The notes under the pieces were generated by a model that made no database searches, was not told the origin of the DNA, and saw only the letters and a list, made by a program, of their open reading frames with translations. From Verrucomicrobiota bacterium (lineage in GTDB: Bacteria; Verrucomicrobiota; Verrucomicrobiia; Opitutales; Intestinicryptomonadaceae), in NCBI GenBank assembly GCA_003343565.1, contig QALA01000046.1:1-37011 (forward strand): a stretch of DNA of 37,011 nucleotides, written 5' to 3'. Both the position numbers and the translations under genes were made by a program. Below, in pieces: positions 23,302-31,570 of this stretch (position 1 is its first letter; every line of letters begins with the position of its first letter).

Positions 23302-24720
23302 TCACGCCTGAAACTCCTGCGCAAATTTTCGGTGGATATTGTCGAACGATCCGTTGCTGAAAAATACGCACACCGGACGCCCGCCGCGCGAGGCCAGGCC
23401 TGCGGCGTCGTCGCGGAGGCGTTCCAGAAGGGCCGCGTTTGAGGCGAACGCAAAGATTTTTCCGGGGAACGCTTCGGCCATTGCGCGCGTGTCCATTCGG
23501 TTCTCCGGGGGGATTTTCGCCGCGTTTACCGCGCCCACGTAGGCCGCGTCCGCAAGGCAGAGGGACTGGGCAAATTCGCTTTGGAGCGCTTTGGTTTTTG
23601 CGGTGTTGCTCCTCGGCTCGAATGCGGCCAGTATTGCGCGGCCGGGATACTTCTGCCTCAGCGAGCGTATCGTGAGGGCGATGGCCGTCGGGTGGTGCCC
23701 GAAGTCCTCCACGGCGCATATCTGCGGAGTGTCCAGAATGACCTCCTGGCGGCGGCGCACGCCGCGGAAGTCCGCCAGCGACGACAAGTCCAACTCCAGC
23801 GGCGACGTTCCAAGTACTGCGGCCGTTCCCGCGCAGGCCATGGCGGCGTTGCGCGCATTGAACACGCCTTGCATCTTCCACTTTATCCGCTTGCTTCTTC
23901 CCCCGAACGACAGCGTGAAGGCCGACCAATCCCCCTGCTGTACGAAGTCGGAAATTCGCAAGTCGGCGGATTCTGCAAAGCCGGCCTTCATGACGCTTGT
24001 CCACGGCGCGGGTTCGAGGGAGGCGATGTTTTCGTCGTCCGCATTCTCGATTATAAGCCCGTCGGGAGGGACGATTCTGCGCACGTGGGTGAAGGTCCGC
24101 TTGACCTCGTAGAGGTCTCTGAATATGTCGGCGTGGTCGAATTCGAGATTGTTTACGGCGAGAATATGCGGGCGGTAGTGCAGAAACTTGCTGCGCTTGT
24201 CGAAGTACGCGGTGTCGTATTCGTCGCCCTCTATTACGAAGGGCGAGCCGGCGTCGAAGCCGCCGAGATTCGAGCCGCCTTCGGGAAGGTCGAACGGCAC
24301 ACCGCCTATGAGCCAGCCGGCGTCGACGCGGTTTGCGCGCATGAGATAGGCCGACAGCGACGTTGTTGTGGTCTTCCCGTGGGTTCCGGAAATTACGAGG
24401 CTCTTTCTTTTGCCTATTAAAAATTTTCCTATGAGTTCCGGCAGGCTAGTGTACTCGCATATGCGCGATCCAAGCACGAATTCCAGTTCCGGATTCATTC
24501 TGCTTACGGCGTTTCCGATTACGACCAGATCCGGAGAAAATTCCTCCAGCCTCTTTGGGTTCCAGCCTTCTGGGGCGGATAGGCCGGCGCGGGCGAGGGC
24601 GGATTTCATGGGCTCGTACATTCCGGAGTCGCTTCCGGATACTTCGTGTCCGAGGCGGCTCATGAGTATTGCCGCGTTTCCCGTGGCCGTTCCGCAAATT
24701 CCGATAAAAAATATTTTCAT
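23302..24720 (-). CDS. mpl: UDP-MurNAc:L-alanyl-gamma-D-glutamyl-meso-DAP ligase
   Basis: This 472-residue Mur ligase-like enzyme reattaches recycled murein tripeptide to UDP-MurNAc in the cytoplasm. The start MKIFFIGICGTATGNAAIL is the typical Mpl beginning; a 5-residue longer start at 24735 is possible. The ATP loop GTHGKTTTTS is at 112-121. Mpl features are VIEGDEYDTAYFDKRSKFLHYRPHIL, NNLEFDHADIF, and DFGHHPTAIALTIRSLRQKYP. The length fits Mpl (about 450-460) rather than MurC. It implies meso-diaminopimelate peptidoglycan and murein recycling in a Gram-negative cell. Divergent from mutL across 133 bp. Confidence 0.93.
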   Translation of the reverse strand: MKIFFIGICGTATGNAAILMSRLGHEVSGSDSGMYEPMKSALARAGLSAPEGWNPKRLEEFSPDLVVIGNAVSRMNPELEFVLGSRICEYTSLPELIGKFLIGKRKSLVISGTHGKTTTTSLSAYLMRANRVDAGWLIGGVPFDLPEGGSNLGGFDAGSPFVIEGDEYDTAYFDKRSKFLHYRPHILAVNNLEFDHADIFRDLYEVKRTFTHVRRIVPPDGLIIENADDENIASLEPAPWTSVMKAGFAESADLRISDFVQQGDWSAFTLSFGGRSKRIKWKMQGVFNARNAAMACAGTAAVLGTSPLELDLSSLADFRGVRRRQEVILDTPQICAVEDFGHHPTAIALTIRSLRQKYPGRAILAAFEPRSNTAKTKALQSEFAQSLCLADAAYVGAVNAAKIPPENRMDTRAMAEAFPGKIFAFASNAALLERLRDDAAGLASRGGRPVCVFFSNGSFDNIHRKFAQEFQA

Positions 24721-24853
24721 AAAGCGCGCGCGCATTATTTCCGCGCCTGCGCCGCCTTTGCAACGAAAAAAGCCCTGAGCTAGCGCCTTTATTTTCTTGA
24801 AGCGCGGCGCGGCCGGGAATAAAAGCGAAAAAATACTTTTTTATACTATACAT

Positions 24854-26851
24854 ATGCCGAAAGAGCCGCCAGAGATAAAAGTTCTACCGACGGACGTCGC
24901 AAGCAGGATTGCCGCGGGCGAAGTCATAGAGCGGCCGGCCAGCGCGCTGAAGGAGATGCTGGAAAATTCGATAGACGCGGGCGCCGAACGCGTCGAAATA
25001 GACTTTTCCAGAGGAGGCAAGTCATACATAAAAATCGCGGACGACGGCTGCGGAATGACCCGCTCCCAGGCTCTCGCCAGCCTCGAGCAGCACGCCACGA
25101 GCAAAATTGCCGGCGCGGACGACATATTCGCAATATCCACTTACGGGTTTCGCGGCGAAGCCGTTCCGTCGATTGCCAGCGTCAGCAGGTTCACCATGAG
25201 CACGCGCCCCCATTCGGCCGAGACGGGAACGAGGATAGACGTCGAGTCCGGCAGGGTGCTCGAAGTTCGGGAATGCGGAATGCCGTGCGGAACGGAGATT
25301 TTTGTGGAGAACCTCTTTTGCAGCGTTCCGGCGCGCAGAAAATTTCTCAAGAGCGACAACGTGGAAGCCTCCCACATCGTAAGGCTATGCAAGCTCTACG
25401 CGATGGCCCTGCCAAACCTGCGCCTGCGCTTGAGCGAAGATTCGAGGGAAATTTTCGCATCGGAGGGCGGGGTCGGCGTCATGGAGCGCATTCGCGCGAT
25501 ATACGGGGCGCCTATGGCCGACGCCATGATTGAGCTTCCGCAAACCGCTTCGCGCGGAATGTCGCTATGCGGCGCCGTGCTTAAACCGGGCGAATCTTTC
25601 GCCACCGGCCGCGGGATTTCGTTTTTCATAAATTCGCGCCCCGTCGATTGCAAGGCTGCGTTTTTGGCGCTGAAGGACGCGTATGCGCAGTTCGTTCCAA
25701 AGGGGCGTTATCCGGCGGCCTTTCTGTTTTTGGACATGAATCCGCGCGACGTGGACGTGAACGTCCACCCGGCAAAGCGCGAAGTCCGCCTGAAGGACGA
25801 GTTCGGCGTCAGGGACTTTATTTTAGGGGCGGTGTCCGACAGGCTCGCGCGCTACTGTCTCGAATTGCGGGAGGGGCGCGCGGACGCGGCTTCGGGCGGA
25901 TTCGGCGGAATGGCGGCGTCGGTGTCGGCGTCGGCCGGCGGTTTCGCGTCGAAAGGCGGCGCGGATTTGGAGGGCGGCGGTTCGCCGCGTTTTTCTTCGA
26001 AATTTTCGCAGGAGACGCATTTGGGCAACACCTGTGCTGCGCGCGAATCCGGCGGAGATTTGAACGCCCCGCGCGGCGCGGAAGGCGGAAACTGCGAAGG
26101 CCTCGCCGGAGAGACGGAGGCGCCGCCCGACGGCGCCGGAGACGCTCGTTCGGACTTTCTAAAACCCGCCCTCAAGCCGGAAATACGCCCGCAGGAATCG
26201 TTCGGAACTCGCGTTCAACCGCGCGCCGTTGCCGATTTCCAGCCGAACGCACAGGCGCGCGCAGGCGGTTTGAGCCCGTGCGCCGGGTGGCGCCTGATAG
26301 GATTTTTCCAGCGCAAATACGCGCTTTACGAGACGGAGAAGTCGCTGGTTCTAATGTCGATTTCCGCCGCTTTGAAGCGCGTTGCCTACGCCAGAATAAT
26401 GGGCGACGGGTTTGAGAAGGTCCCGTCGCAAAAATTGCTGATTCCGGCGAACCTGAATTTTGAGCGCGCGGATTCCGAATGCTTTGCCGCCAACTTGGAG
26501 GCGTTTGAAAATTGCGGATTTGAAATCGAGCAGTTCGGCAAAAATTTTTACAAGATTCTGTCCGTTCCGCCGTGGTTGGATTTCGCCGATGCGGAGAATT
26601 TTGTGCGCGACTTTGTGGAGGTCGCCCGCGAGGGGGGCGCTTCGCCGCGCGTCCGCTCGCTTTCGGCCGAGCATTTTGCGCGCTCCGCCGTGCGCAGAAT
26701 AGGCGCGGCGGCCTTTGAGTGCACAGCGGAGCGCGCGTCCGCGCTGCTTTCGGATTTGATGAAATGCCCGTCGCATTTGACGTCTCCCGACGGCAAGCCG
26801 ACTTTGCGCGAGCTGTCCGCCGCGGAACTGTCGCGCATGTTCGGCCGTTAA
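24854..26851 (+). CDS. mutL: DNA mismatch repair protein MutL
   Basis: This 665-residue protein is the ATPase that couples mismatch recognition to strand processing. The GHKL domain is intact: KEMLENSIDAGA with catalytic Glu34, DDGCGM (63-68), GFRGEA (98-103), and SFFINSRPVDCK with NVHPAKREVRL. A low-complexity Gly/Ala linker (about residues 350-480) leads to the C-terminal dimer domain. The endonuclease motif DQHAxxE expected after LVLM is replaced by SISAALKR, so the nicking site seems lost, as in E. coli MutL. The final CP-x-H...GKPT is also degenerate. The ATG at 24854 is chosen over 24797 because the family begins at this point. TATACT (24842-24847) just upstream could be a -10 giving an almost leaderless mRNA. 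Confidence 0.93.
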   Translation: MPKEPPEIKVLPTDVASRIAAGEVIERPASALKEMLENSIDAGAERVEIDFSRGGKSYIKIADDGCGMTRSQALASLEQHATSKIAGADDIFAISTYGFRGEAVPSIASVSRFTMSTRPHSAETGTRIDVESGRVLEVRECGMPCGTEIFVENLFCSVPARRKFLKSDNVEASHIVRLCKLYAMALPNLRLRLSEDSREIFASEGGVGVMERIRAIYGAPMADAMIELPQTASRGMSLCGAVLKPGESFATGRGISFFINSRPVDCKAAFLALKDAYAQFVPKGRYPAAFLFLDMNPRDVDVNVHPAKREVRLKDEFGVRDFILGAVSDRLARYCLELREGRADAASGGFGGMAASVSASAGGFASKGGADLEGGGSPRFSSKFSQETHLGNTCAARESGGDLNAPRGAEGGNCEGLAGETEAPPDGAGDARSDFLKPALKPEIRPQESFGTRVQPRAVADFQPNAQARAGGLSPCAGWRLIGFFQRKYALYETEKSLVLMSISAALKRVAYARIMGDGFEKVPSQKLLIPANLNFERADSECFAANLEAFENCGFEIEQFGKNFYKILSVPPWLDFADAENFVRDFVEVAREGGASPRVRSLSAEHFARSAVRRIGAAAFECTAERASALLSDLMKCPSHLTSPDGKPTLRELSAAELSRMFGR

Positions 26852-26867
26852 GGGGAAATGTGAACTG

Positions 26868-26964
26868 TCCGCCGTGCGCAGGATAGGCGCGCGGCTTTCG
26901 AGCGCACAGCAAAGCGCGCGTCCGCGTTGCTTTCAGATTGTGGGAAGGTGTGCCGCCCCGCATT
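26868..26964 (+). pseudogene. Partial duplicate of the mutL 3' end
   Basis: The bases after the mutL stop repeat the segment at about 26684-26780 of mutL itself: TCCGCCGTGCGCAGRATAGG, then GCACAGC, then GCGCGCGTCCGCG(C/T)TGCTTTC(G/A)GATT, and GCATTT at the end. The two copies are 184 bp apart and about 80-85% alike by eye. The copy has a one-base deletion and several changes that break the reading frame, so it is a dead fragment. Confidence 0.82.
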
Positions 26965-27371
26965 TTTTTTAGTGTTTTTAACTGGATAGTTAAACGGGCG
27001 CGGCGGTATTTTTTTCAATCCGGACGTTGGGCTTTTCGCAAATGCGGATTTGATTTTGCAAGTTTGGTTTGTGCAGATATGGTTTCGGGCAACGCCGCTT
27101 TAGGCCGCATCGGTTTCGGAGTTTGCGGGTGGGGGAGCGGAGGCTGTTTGGGGGTGGGTAAAATATTTGTCTTCCAATGGGCTGCCTGCCGCGCGCAAAA
27201 TGGGCGAGGCAAGCTTTGGGCGCGCGTCGGGACATGCGTCGGAGAGCGGCGGGAGCGCGTCCTTTTCCGCCCGCCGGCTTGGCTGGGTGCGCCGCCCGTT
27301 TTTTTTGCCTTTTTGTGTGGAAATTTTCGGGAGGGCTTTCTATGATGCGTTTTTTATAAAATGCAAAACTG

Positions 27372-27413
27372 CGTCCGAAACGGGTTTTGTTCCGGACGGC
27401 GATAGGAAGGAGG
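27372..27413 (+). promoter_or_regulatory. glgA leader: hairpin followed by a strong but distant Shine-Dalgarno
   Basis: CGTCCG (27372-27377) pairs with CGGACG (27393-27398), extended by AAC/GTT inside. AAGGAGG (27407-27413) lies directly after it but 17 nt before the glgA ATG, beyond the usual 5-10 nt. An in-frame TAG at 27419 rules out an earlier start. Confidence 0.5.
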
Positions 27414-27430
27414 CGCAATAGGCGTTTTTT

Positions 27431-28897
27431 ATGAATGCGAAGATATTAATGGTGGCGTCGGAATGCGCGCCCTTTTCAAAAGTGGGAGGGTTGGCGGATA
27501 TGGTGTCGTCGCTCTCCAAGCAGTTGGGCGAATCGGGGTGCGATGTGAGAATTTTTACTCCGCTTTACTCGTCGATACGGCGCGGGGCGAAGTTCAAAAA
27601 ATTTCTTGAGCCTTTAAGCGTGCACATGGGGCTTGGAATAGAGGAGTACGCCTCGGTGTGGGAGGCTCCTCTGGGGGCGGCCAAGGCGTATTTCTTGGAG
27701 TTTAACAAGTTTTACGACAGGCCCGGAATATACAATTATGCGGGAGAATCGTTCGGCGACAACGGCGGGCGGTTTGCGTTTCTCTCGCGCGCCGCGCTGG
27801 ATTTCTGCCTTGCTTCGGGCTGGATACCGGACGTGGTGCATTGTCACGACTGGCCGTCTGCGCTCGTTCCCGTGCTGTTGAACCGCAACTTTTCCTCTAC
27901 CGCGCTCTCAAGGGCGGCCAGCGTCATGACGATACACAATCTCCAGCACCAGGGGATCTTTCACAGGGGGGTACTCGAATATGCGGGAATCACCATGGAA
28001 GAGTTCAGGGCGGATTCGTGCGAGTCCATGGGGGCGCTGAATATGCTCAAGGGCGGAATTTACCACGCGACGAAAATCACCGCCGTCAGTCCGACCTACG
28101 CGCGCGAGATACAGACGCCGCAGTACGGCTGCGGATTGGAGGGCGTGTTGAGGTTCAGGGCGGCCGACTTGATCGGCATTATAAACGGTGTGGATTTGAA
28201 GGAGTGGAATCCGCGGACCGACAAGTTCATCGCCGCAAACTACGGGCTTGGCGACATGGCCGGGAAGGCGCTTTGCAAAGAGGCGCTCCAGCGCCGCATG
28301 GGGCTGAAGGTCGACGCGAAAGTTCCGATTTTTGGGGTAGTCTCGCGCCTGTACGACCAAAAGGGGCTGGATATGCTGGCGAGAATCGCCCAGCCGCTCG
28401 TCGACAATATGAAAATACAGATTGCCGTATTGGGAAGCGGGGAGCCGTGGCTGGAGGACGCCTTCAGAAATCTCGCTGCGGCCAATCCGGGCCGCATTGC
28501 CTCGTACATCGGCTACGACGGCGAACTTTCGCACGCCATCGAGGCGGGGGCCGACTTCTTCGTAATGCCGAGCCGCTTCGAGCCGTGCGGGCTCAACCAG
28601 ATGTATTCGATGATATACGGCACTCTTCCGATTGTCAGGCGCACGGGCGGCCTTGCCGACACGGTGGAATCCTACTCGAAATTCGGCGGCGTGCGGGGCG
28701 ACGGCTTCGCCTTTGACGATCCCACCGCGGACGCCCTCTACAATACCGTCGGCTGGGCTTGTGCCGCCTGGTACGACTCCCCGCGCGACATCGCCGTCCT
28801 GCGCGACAACGCCATGCGCAGGGATTTCTCATGGTCGGCCTCTGCGGAAAAATACATGCAGGTTTATCGCTGGGCGGTCTCGGCGCGTTCGATATGA
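27431..28897 (+). CDS. glgA: Glycogen (starch) synthase, GT5
   Basis: This 488-residue enzyme adds glucose from ADP-glucose to the non-reducing ends of glycogen in the cytoplasm. The GT5 opening ILMVASECAPFSKVGGLADM holds the ADP-glucose-binding K-x-G-G-L motif (17-21). Other family marks are DVVHCHDWPSALVP, MTIHNLQHQGIF, ITAVSPTYAREIQTPQYGCGLEG, NGVDLKEWNP, FGVVSRLYDQKGLDML and the C-terminal E-x7-E region PSRFEPCGLNQMYSMIYGTLPIVRRTGGLADTV. Length is normal. The SNF2 gene begins 41 bp downstream but has its own promoter. Together with the GH13 debranching enzyme at 17777 it indicates glycogen metabolism. Confidence 0.95.
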   Translation: MNAKILMVASECAPFSKVGGLADMVSSLSKQLGESGCDVRIFTPLYSSIRRGAKFKKFLEPLSVHMGLGIEEYASVWEAPLGAAKAYFLEFNKFYDRPGIYNYAGESFGDNGGRFAFLSRAALDFCLASGWIPDVVHCHDWPSALVPVLLNRNFSSTALSRAASVMTIHNLQHQGIFHRGVLEYAGITMEEFRADSCESMGALNMLKGGIYHATKITAVSPTYAREIQTPQYGCGLEGVLRFRAADLIGIINGVDLKEWNPRTDKFIAANYGLGDMAGKALCKEALQRRMGLKVDAKVPIFGVVSRLYDQKGLDMLARIAQPLVDNMKIQIAVLGSGEPWLEDAFRNLAAANPGRIASYIGYDGELSHAIEAGADFFVMPSRFEPCGLNQMYSMIYGTLPIVRRTGGLADTVESYSKFGGVRGDGFAFDDPTADALYNTVGWACAAWYDSPRDIAVLRDNAMRRDFSWSASAEKYMQVYRWAVSARSI

Positions 28898-28898
28898 T

Positions 28899-28928
28899 TT
28901 GACTTTTTCGCATAGGGGCTGATATAAT
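28899..28928 (+). promoter_or_regulatory. Sigma-70-type promoter for the SNF2 gene
   Basis: TTGACT (28899-28904), an 18-nt spacer and a perfect TATAAT (28923-28928) begin 2 bp after the glgA stop. The predicted start of transcription (about 28935) is only a few bases before the ATG at 28939, so the mRNA may be nearly leaderless, or translation may start at Met16 (28984). Confidence 0.65.
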
Positions 28929-28938
28929 TTATTAAAAA

Positions 28939-31563
28939 ATGCCAATAGAACACTCCACTAAAAAGATATACGCCCTGAGCGAAATGGGCGTATGGGCGGG
29001 GCGCGTTATGGGCGATTGGGAACGCCGCTTTCGGGAGGGCGAAATCGCCTACGGGCGCAGGCTGTACAAATCCGGGGCGGTTGTGGAGCTTGAACTGGCC
29101 GGCGACGAGGCGCGCGTGCGCGCCCGCATAGACGACGCTTCGCCGTATTGCGTGATAGAGTTTTCGGGGGGCGGGCTGCACTGGCGCGGTTCGACTTCCG
29201 ACGGCTTCGTTTCGGCCGCAATCGCCGCGGCGGGCCTCTATGAGATAGAGGAGCTGGCGGCGGACTATTTGGTGTCGGAGGCCGGGGCTGCGCAGGAGGC
29301 GTCGGGACGTTCCCTTTCGGAGGCCGGAGGCGGAGAGCCTCGGCCGGCGGGAGAATCCGATGAGGCGGAGGCGGGTCCTTCGGGCGCGGGCGTGAAGGCT
29401 CTTTCGGATAGCGGGGCGCCGGAAACGGCGGCGGAGGAGAAATCGCGGATTTCGGAAGGCGGCGGGGAGGCTGCCGCGGGGGGCGCGGCGGCGGATTTGC
29501 CGGCGGATTCGTCGATGGAGCTTAGGCTGTATTTTTCCTCGGAGAGGCGCGGATTGAAGCTGCGCGCAAAGTGGCGCGACGCTCATGGAAAGGAATTTCC
29601 GGCATACGGAAAAAAATGCGTTCCGCTGTCGAAGTTGGAGTCGCGGGAGGCGGAGTCGCTGATAAGGCTGGCGAATATGGCCAGAAAGGCCGGATTCAAA
29701 TATGAAAACCGCGCGTATTTTCTCTCGGAAATTTTAAAAATACCCAATTTTTTAAAGAACCAGCTGCCGGAATGGGAGAGGCATTTTTGCGTCCGCAAGG
29801 ATAAAAACGTGGATATGCTGGCCCTCGGCGAGCGCATCGTCCAGCTGCGTCCGGACGCCCGCGGCGTCGCCGGAAGCGCGTCCGATTTCGACGTGCGCTG
29901 GTCTCCGCGCGTTGGAGACACGGAGATGGACGCGGAGGATTTTCGCAAGATGCTCGGCGGGGCCTCCAGCGTCGCGATAGTGCCGCGCTACGGGATAGTG
30001 AAGGTGTCGATGAAGGACGCCTCGTTTGTGCGCGGCGTCGAGGAGGCGCGCGAATTCGGTTTTGAAAAGGGAATGATTCCGCGCTACATGCTCTTGGCGC
30101 TCTCCGACTTTGGCAGCCGCATGGAGATGTCGGGCGAGTTGTCGGAGTGGATGGAGTCGCTCTTGGCCGACGATTCGGGCGACGGCTTTGCGGAGGCGCC
30201 GTTTTTGCGCGCCTATCAGAGGCGCGGCGCGGCCTGGGCTCTCAAGCTCTACCGGCACGGTTGCAACGCGCTGATTGCCGACGAAATGGGCTTGGGCAAA
30301 ACCGTTCAGGCGCTCACAATAATAAACAGGTGCAGGACTCGCGAGGGGGGCGGAAAATTTTTGGTGGTGTGTCCGGCCAGCGTGATTCCGGTCTGGATTT
30401 CCGAGACTAAGAAATTTTATCCCGACATCGCCTGCGGCGTGCTTGGGGCGCACAGCAGGCTCGACAGCGCGGACTTGTGGATTGCCAGCTACAACCAGCT
30501 GCGCCGCAACCGAAACCTTTTGGCGGACGCGCAGTTTGAACTCGCCGTGTTGGACGAGGCGCAATTCATAAAAAATCCCGACGCAAAGACCACGGTTGCG
30601 TGCTCGTCGATAAACGCCCGCAGGCGTCTGGCGCTCACCGGGACGCCGGTCGAAAACAGGCTGATGGACATGTGGAGCGTGTTCAGGTGGCTCATGCCTG
30701 GGCTTCTCGGAACGCGCAGAAATTTCGAGGCGTTGCTTGCGTCGGATTCGTCGTCGGACATGGTGAAGTCCGTGCGACGCCAGATATCTCCGTTTGTGCT
30801 GCGCCGCATGAAGTCCGAGGTGGCCGCGGAGCTTCCCGAAAAAATATACGTGGATTTGGCGTGCCCGATGACGCCCCTGCAACAGGCCGAATACGACGCG
30901 ATTCTCGGCCGCACGCGCGAGTGCCTGAATCAGATGGGCGCAAATTCCGGAAGCAGAATAACGGTGCTTTCCCTCTTGACGCGCCTGCGCCAGGCCGCCT
31001 GCGACGCCGCGCTGCTGCCCTGGGTCGACGCCGCGGGCAGGGAGAGCAGCGGAAAAATCGCGGTCATGTCGGACAAGGTCGAGGAGCTGTTTCAGAGCGG
31101 GAAAAAGATTTTGATATTTAGCCAGTTTACAAAGTTTATCGACTTGATTCGCTCGGCCGTGTCCGCGCGCGTTGGGGGTGAAAACATATTCGAGCTTACC
31201 GGTTCCACGCGCGACAGGGCGAAGCCCGTCGGGGATTTCCAGAGCCGCAAGGGTTCCGCCCTCATGCTCGTCAGCCTGCGCGCGGGCGGCACCGGCATTA
31301 CGCTCACTTCGGCCGACTACGTGTTTATCGCCGATCCGTGGTGGAATCCCGCGGTGGAGGAGCAGGCAATCGACCGCGTCCACAGAATCGGGCGGCGGGG
31401 CGACGTGTTCGTGTACAGGCTTGTGGCGCAGGACAGCGTCGAGCAGCGCGTGCGCGCGTTGCAGGGAAAAAAGAGAATGCTGTTCGAGGATCTCTTGGGC
31501 GGCTTGAAGGACGTTTCGGCAAACTCGAAGTTTGCGGAGACGATAAGGGACATTTTGGGCTGA
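28939..31563 (+). CDS. SNF2-family DNA-dependent ATPase/helicase
   Basis: This 874-residue protein is predicted to move along or remodel DNA-protein complexes. An N-terminal module (1-110) is followed by a low-complexity Gly/Ala/Glu linker (about 112-192) and a region typical of bacterial SNF2 proteins (RRGLKLRAKWRD...). The helicase core follows: Walker A DEMGLGKT (448-455), box II LDEAQ (539-542; DEAQ instead of DEAH), LTGTPVEN, FSQFTKFIDLI, and motif VI QAIDRVHRIGRRGDVFVYRL. It shares the common bacterial SNF2 layout found in HepA-like and SWIM-associated forms, but I see no clear C-x-C...C-x-H SWIM zinc motif at the N-terminus. The exonuclease III gene follows after 7 bp, suggesting one DNA-repair transcript. 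Confidence 0.92.
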   Translation: MPIEHSTKKIYALSEMGVWAGRVMGDWERRFREGEIAYGRRLYKSGAVVELELAGDEARVRARIDDASPYCVIEFSGGGLHWRGSTSDGFVSAAIAAAGLYEIEELAADYLVSEAGAAQEASGRSLSEAGGGEPRPAGESDEAEAGPSGAGVKALSDSGAPETAAEEKSRISEGGGEAAAGGAAADLPADSSMELRLYFSSERRGLKLRAKWRDAHGKEFPAYGKKCVPLSKLESREAESLIRLANMARKAGFKYENRAYFLSEILKIPNFLKNQLPEWERHFCVRKDKNVDMLALGERIVQLRPDARGVAGSASDFDVRWSPRVGDTEMDAEDFRKMLGGASSVAIVPRYGIVKVSMKDASFVRGVEEAREFGFEKGMIPRYMLLALSDFGSRMEMSGELSEWMESLLADDSGDGFAEAPFLRAYQRRGAAWALKLYRHGCNALIADEMGLGKTVQALTIINRCRTREGGGKFLVVCPASVIPVWISETKKFYPDIACGVLGAHSRLDSADLWIASYNQLRRNRNLLADAQFELAVLDEAQFIKNPDAKTTVACSSINARRRLALTGTPVENRLMDMWSVFRWLMPGLLGTRRNFEALLASDSSSDMVKSVRRQISPFVLRRMKSEVAAELPEKIYVDLACPMTPLQQAEYDAILGRTRECLNQMGANSGSRITVLSLLTRLRQAACDAALLPWVDAAGRESSGKIAVMSDKVEELFQSGKKILIFSQFTKFIDLIRSAVSARVGGENIFELTGSTRDRAKPVGDFQSRKGSALMLVSLRAGGTGITLTSADYVFIADPWWNPAVEEQAIDRVHRIGRRGDVFVYRLVAQDSVEQRVRALQGKKRMLFEDLLGGLKDVSANSKFAETIRDILG

Positions 31564-31570
31564 ACTTGAT

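Larger units (their letters stand above)
26852..27430. other. Spacer between mutL and glgA
   Basis: Apart from the mutL fragment (26868-26964) and the glgA leader elements, about 400 bp hold nothing recognisable. Open frames on the minus strand are Arg/Pro-rich chance translations. A 14-codon leader ORF (ATG 27361, ending TAG 27405) precedes glgA, without a ribosome site; I do not regard it as supported. Confidence 0.5.

Noticed and set aside
27361..27405. 14-codon regulatory leader peptide before glgA
   Set aside because: No ribosome site and no telling codon pattern; kept only as part of the leader observation.
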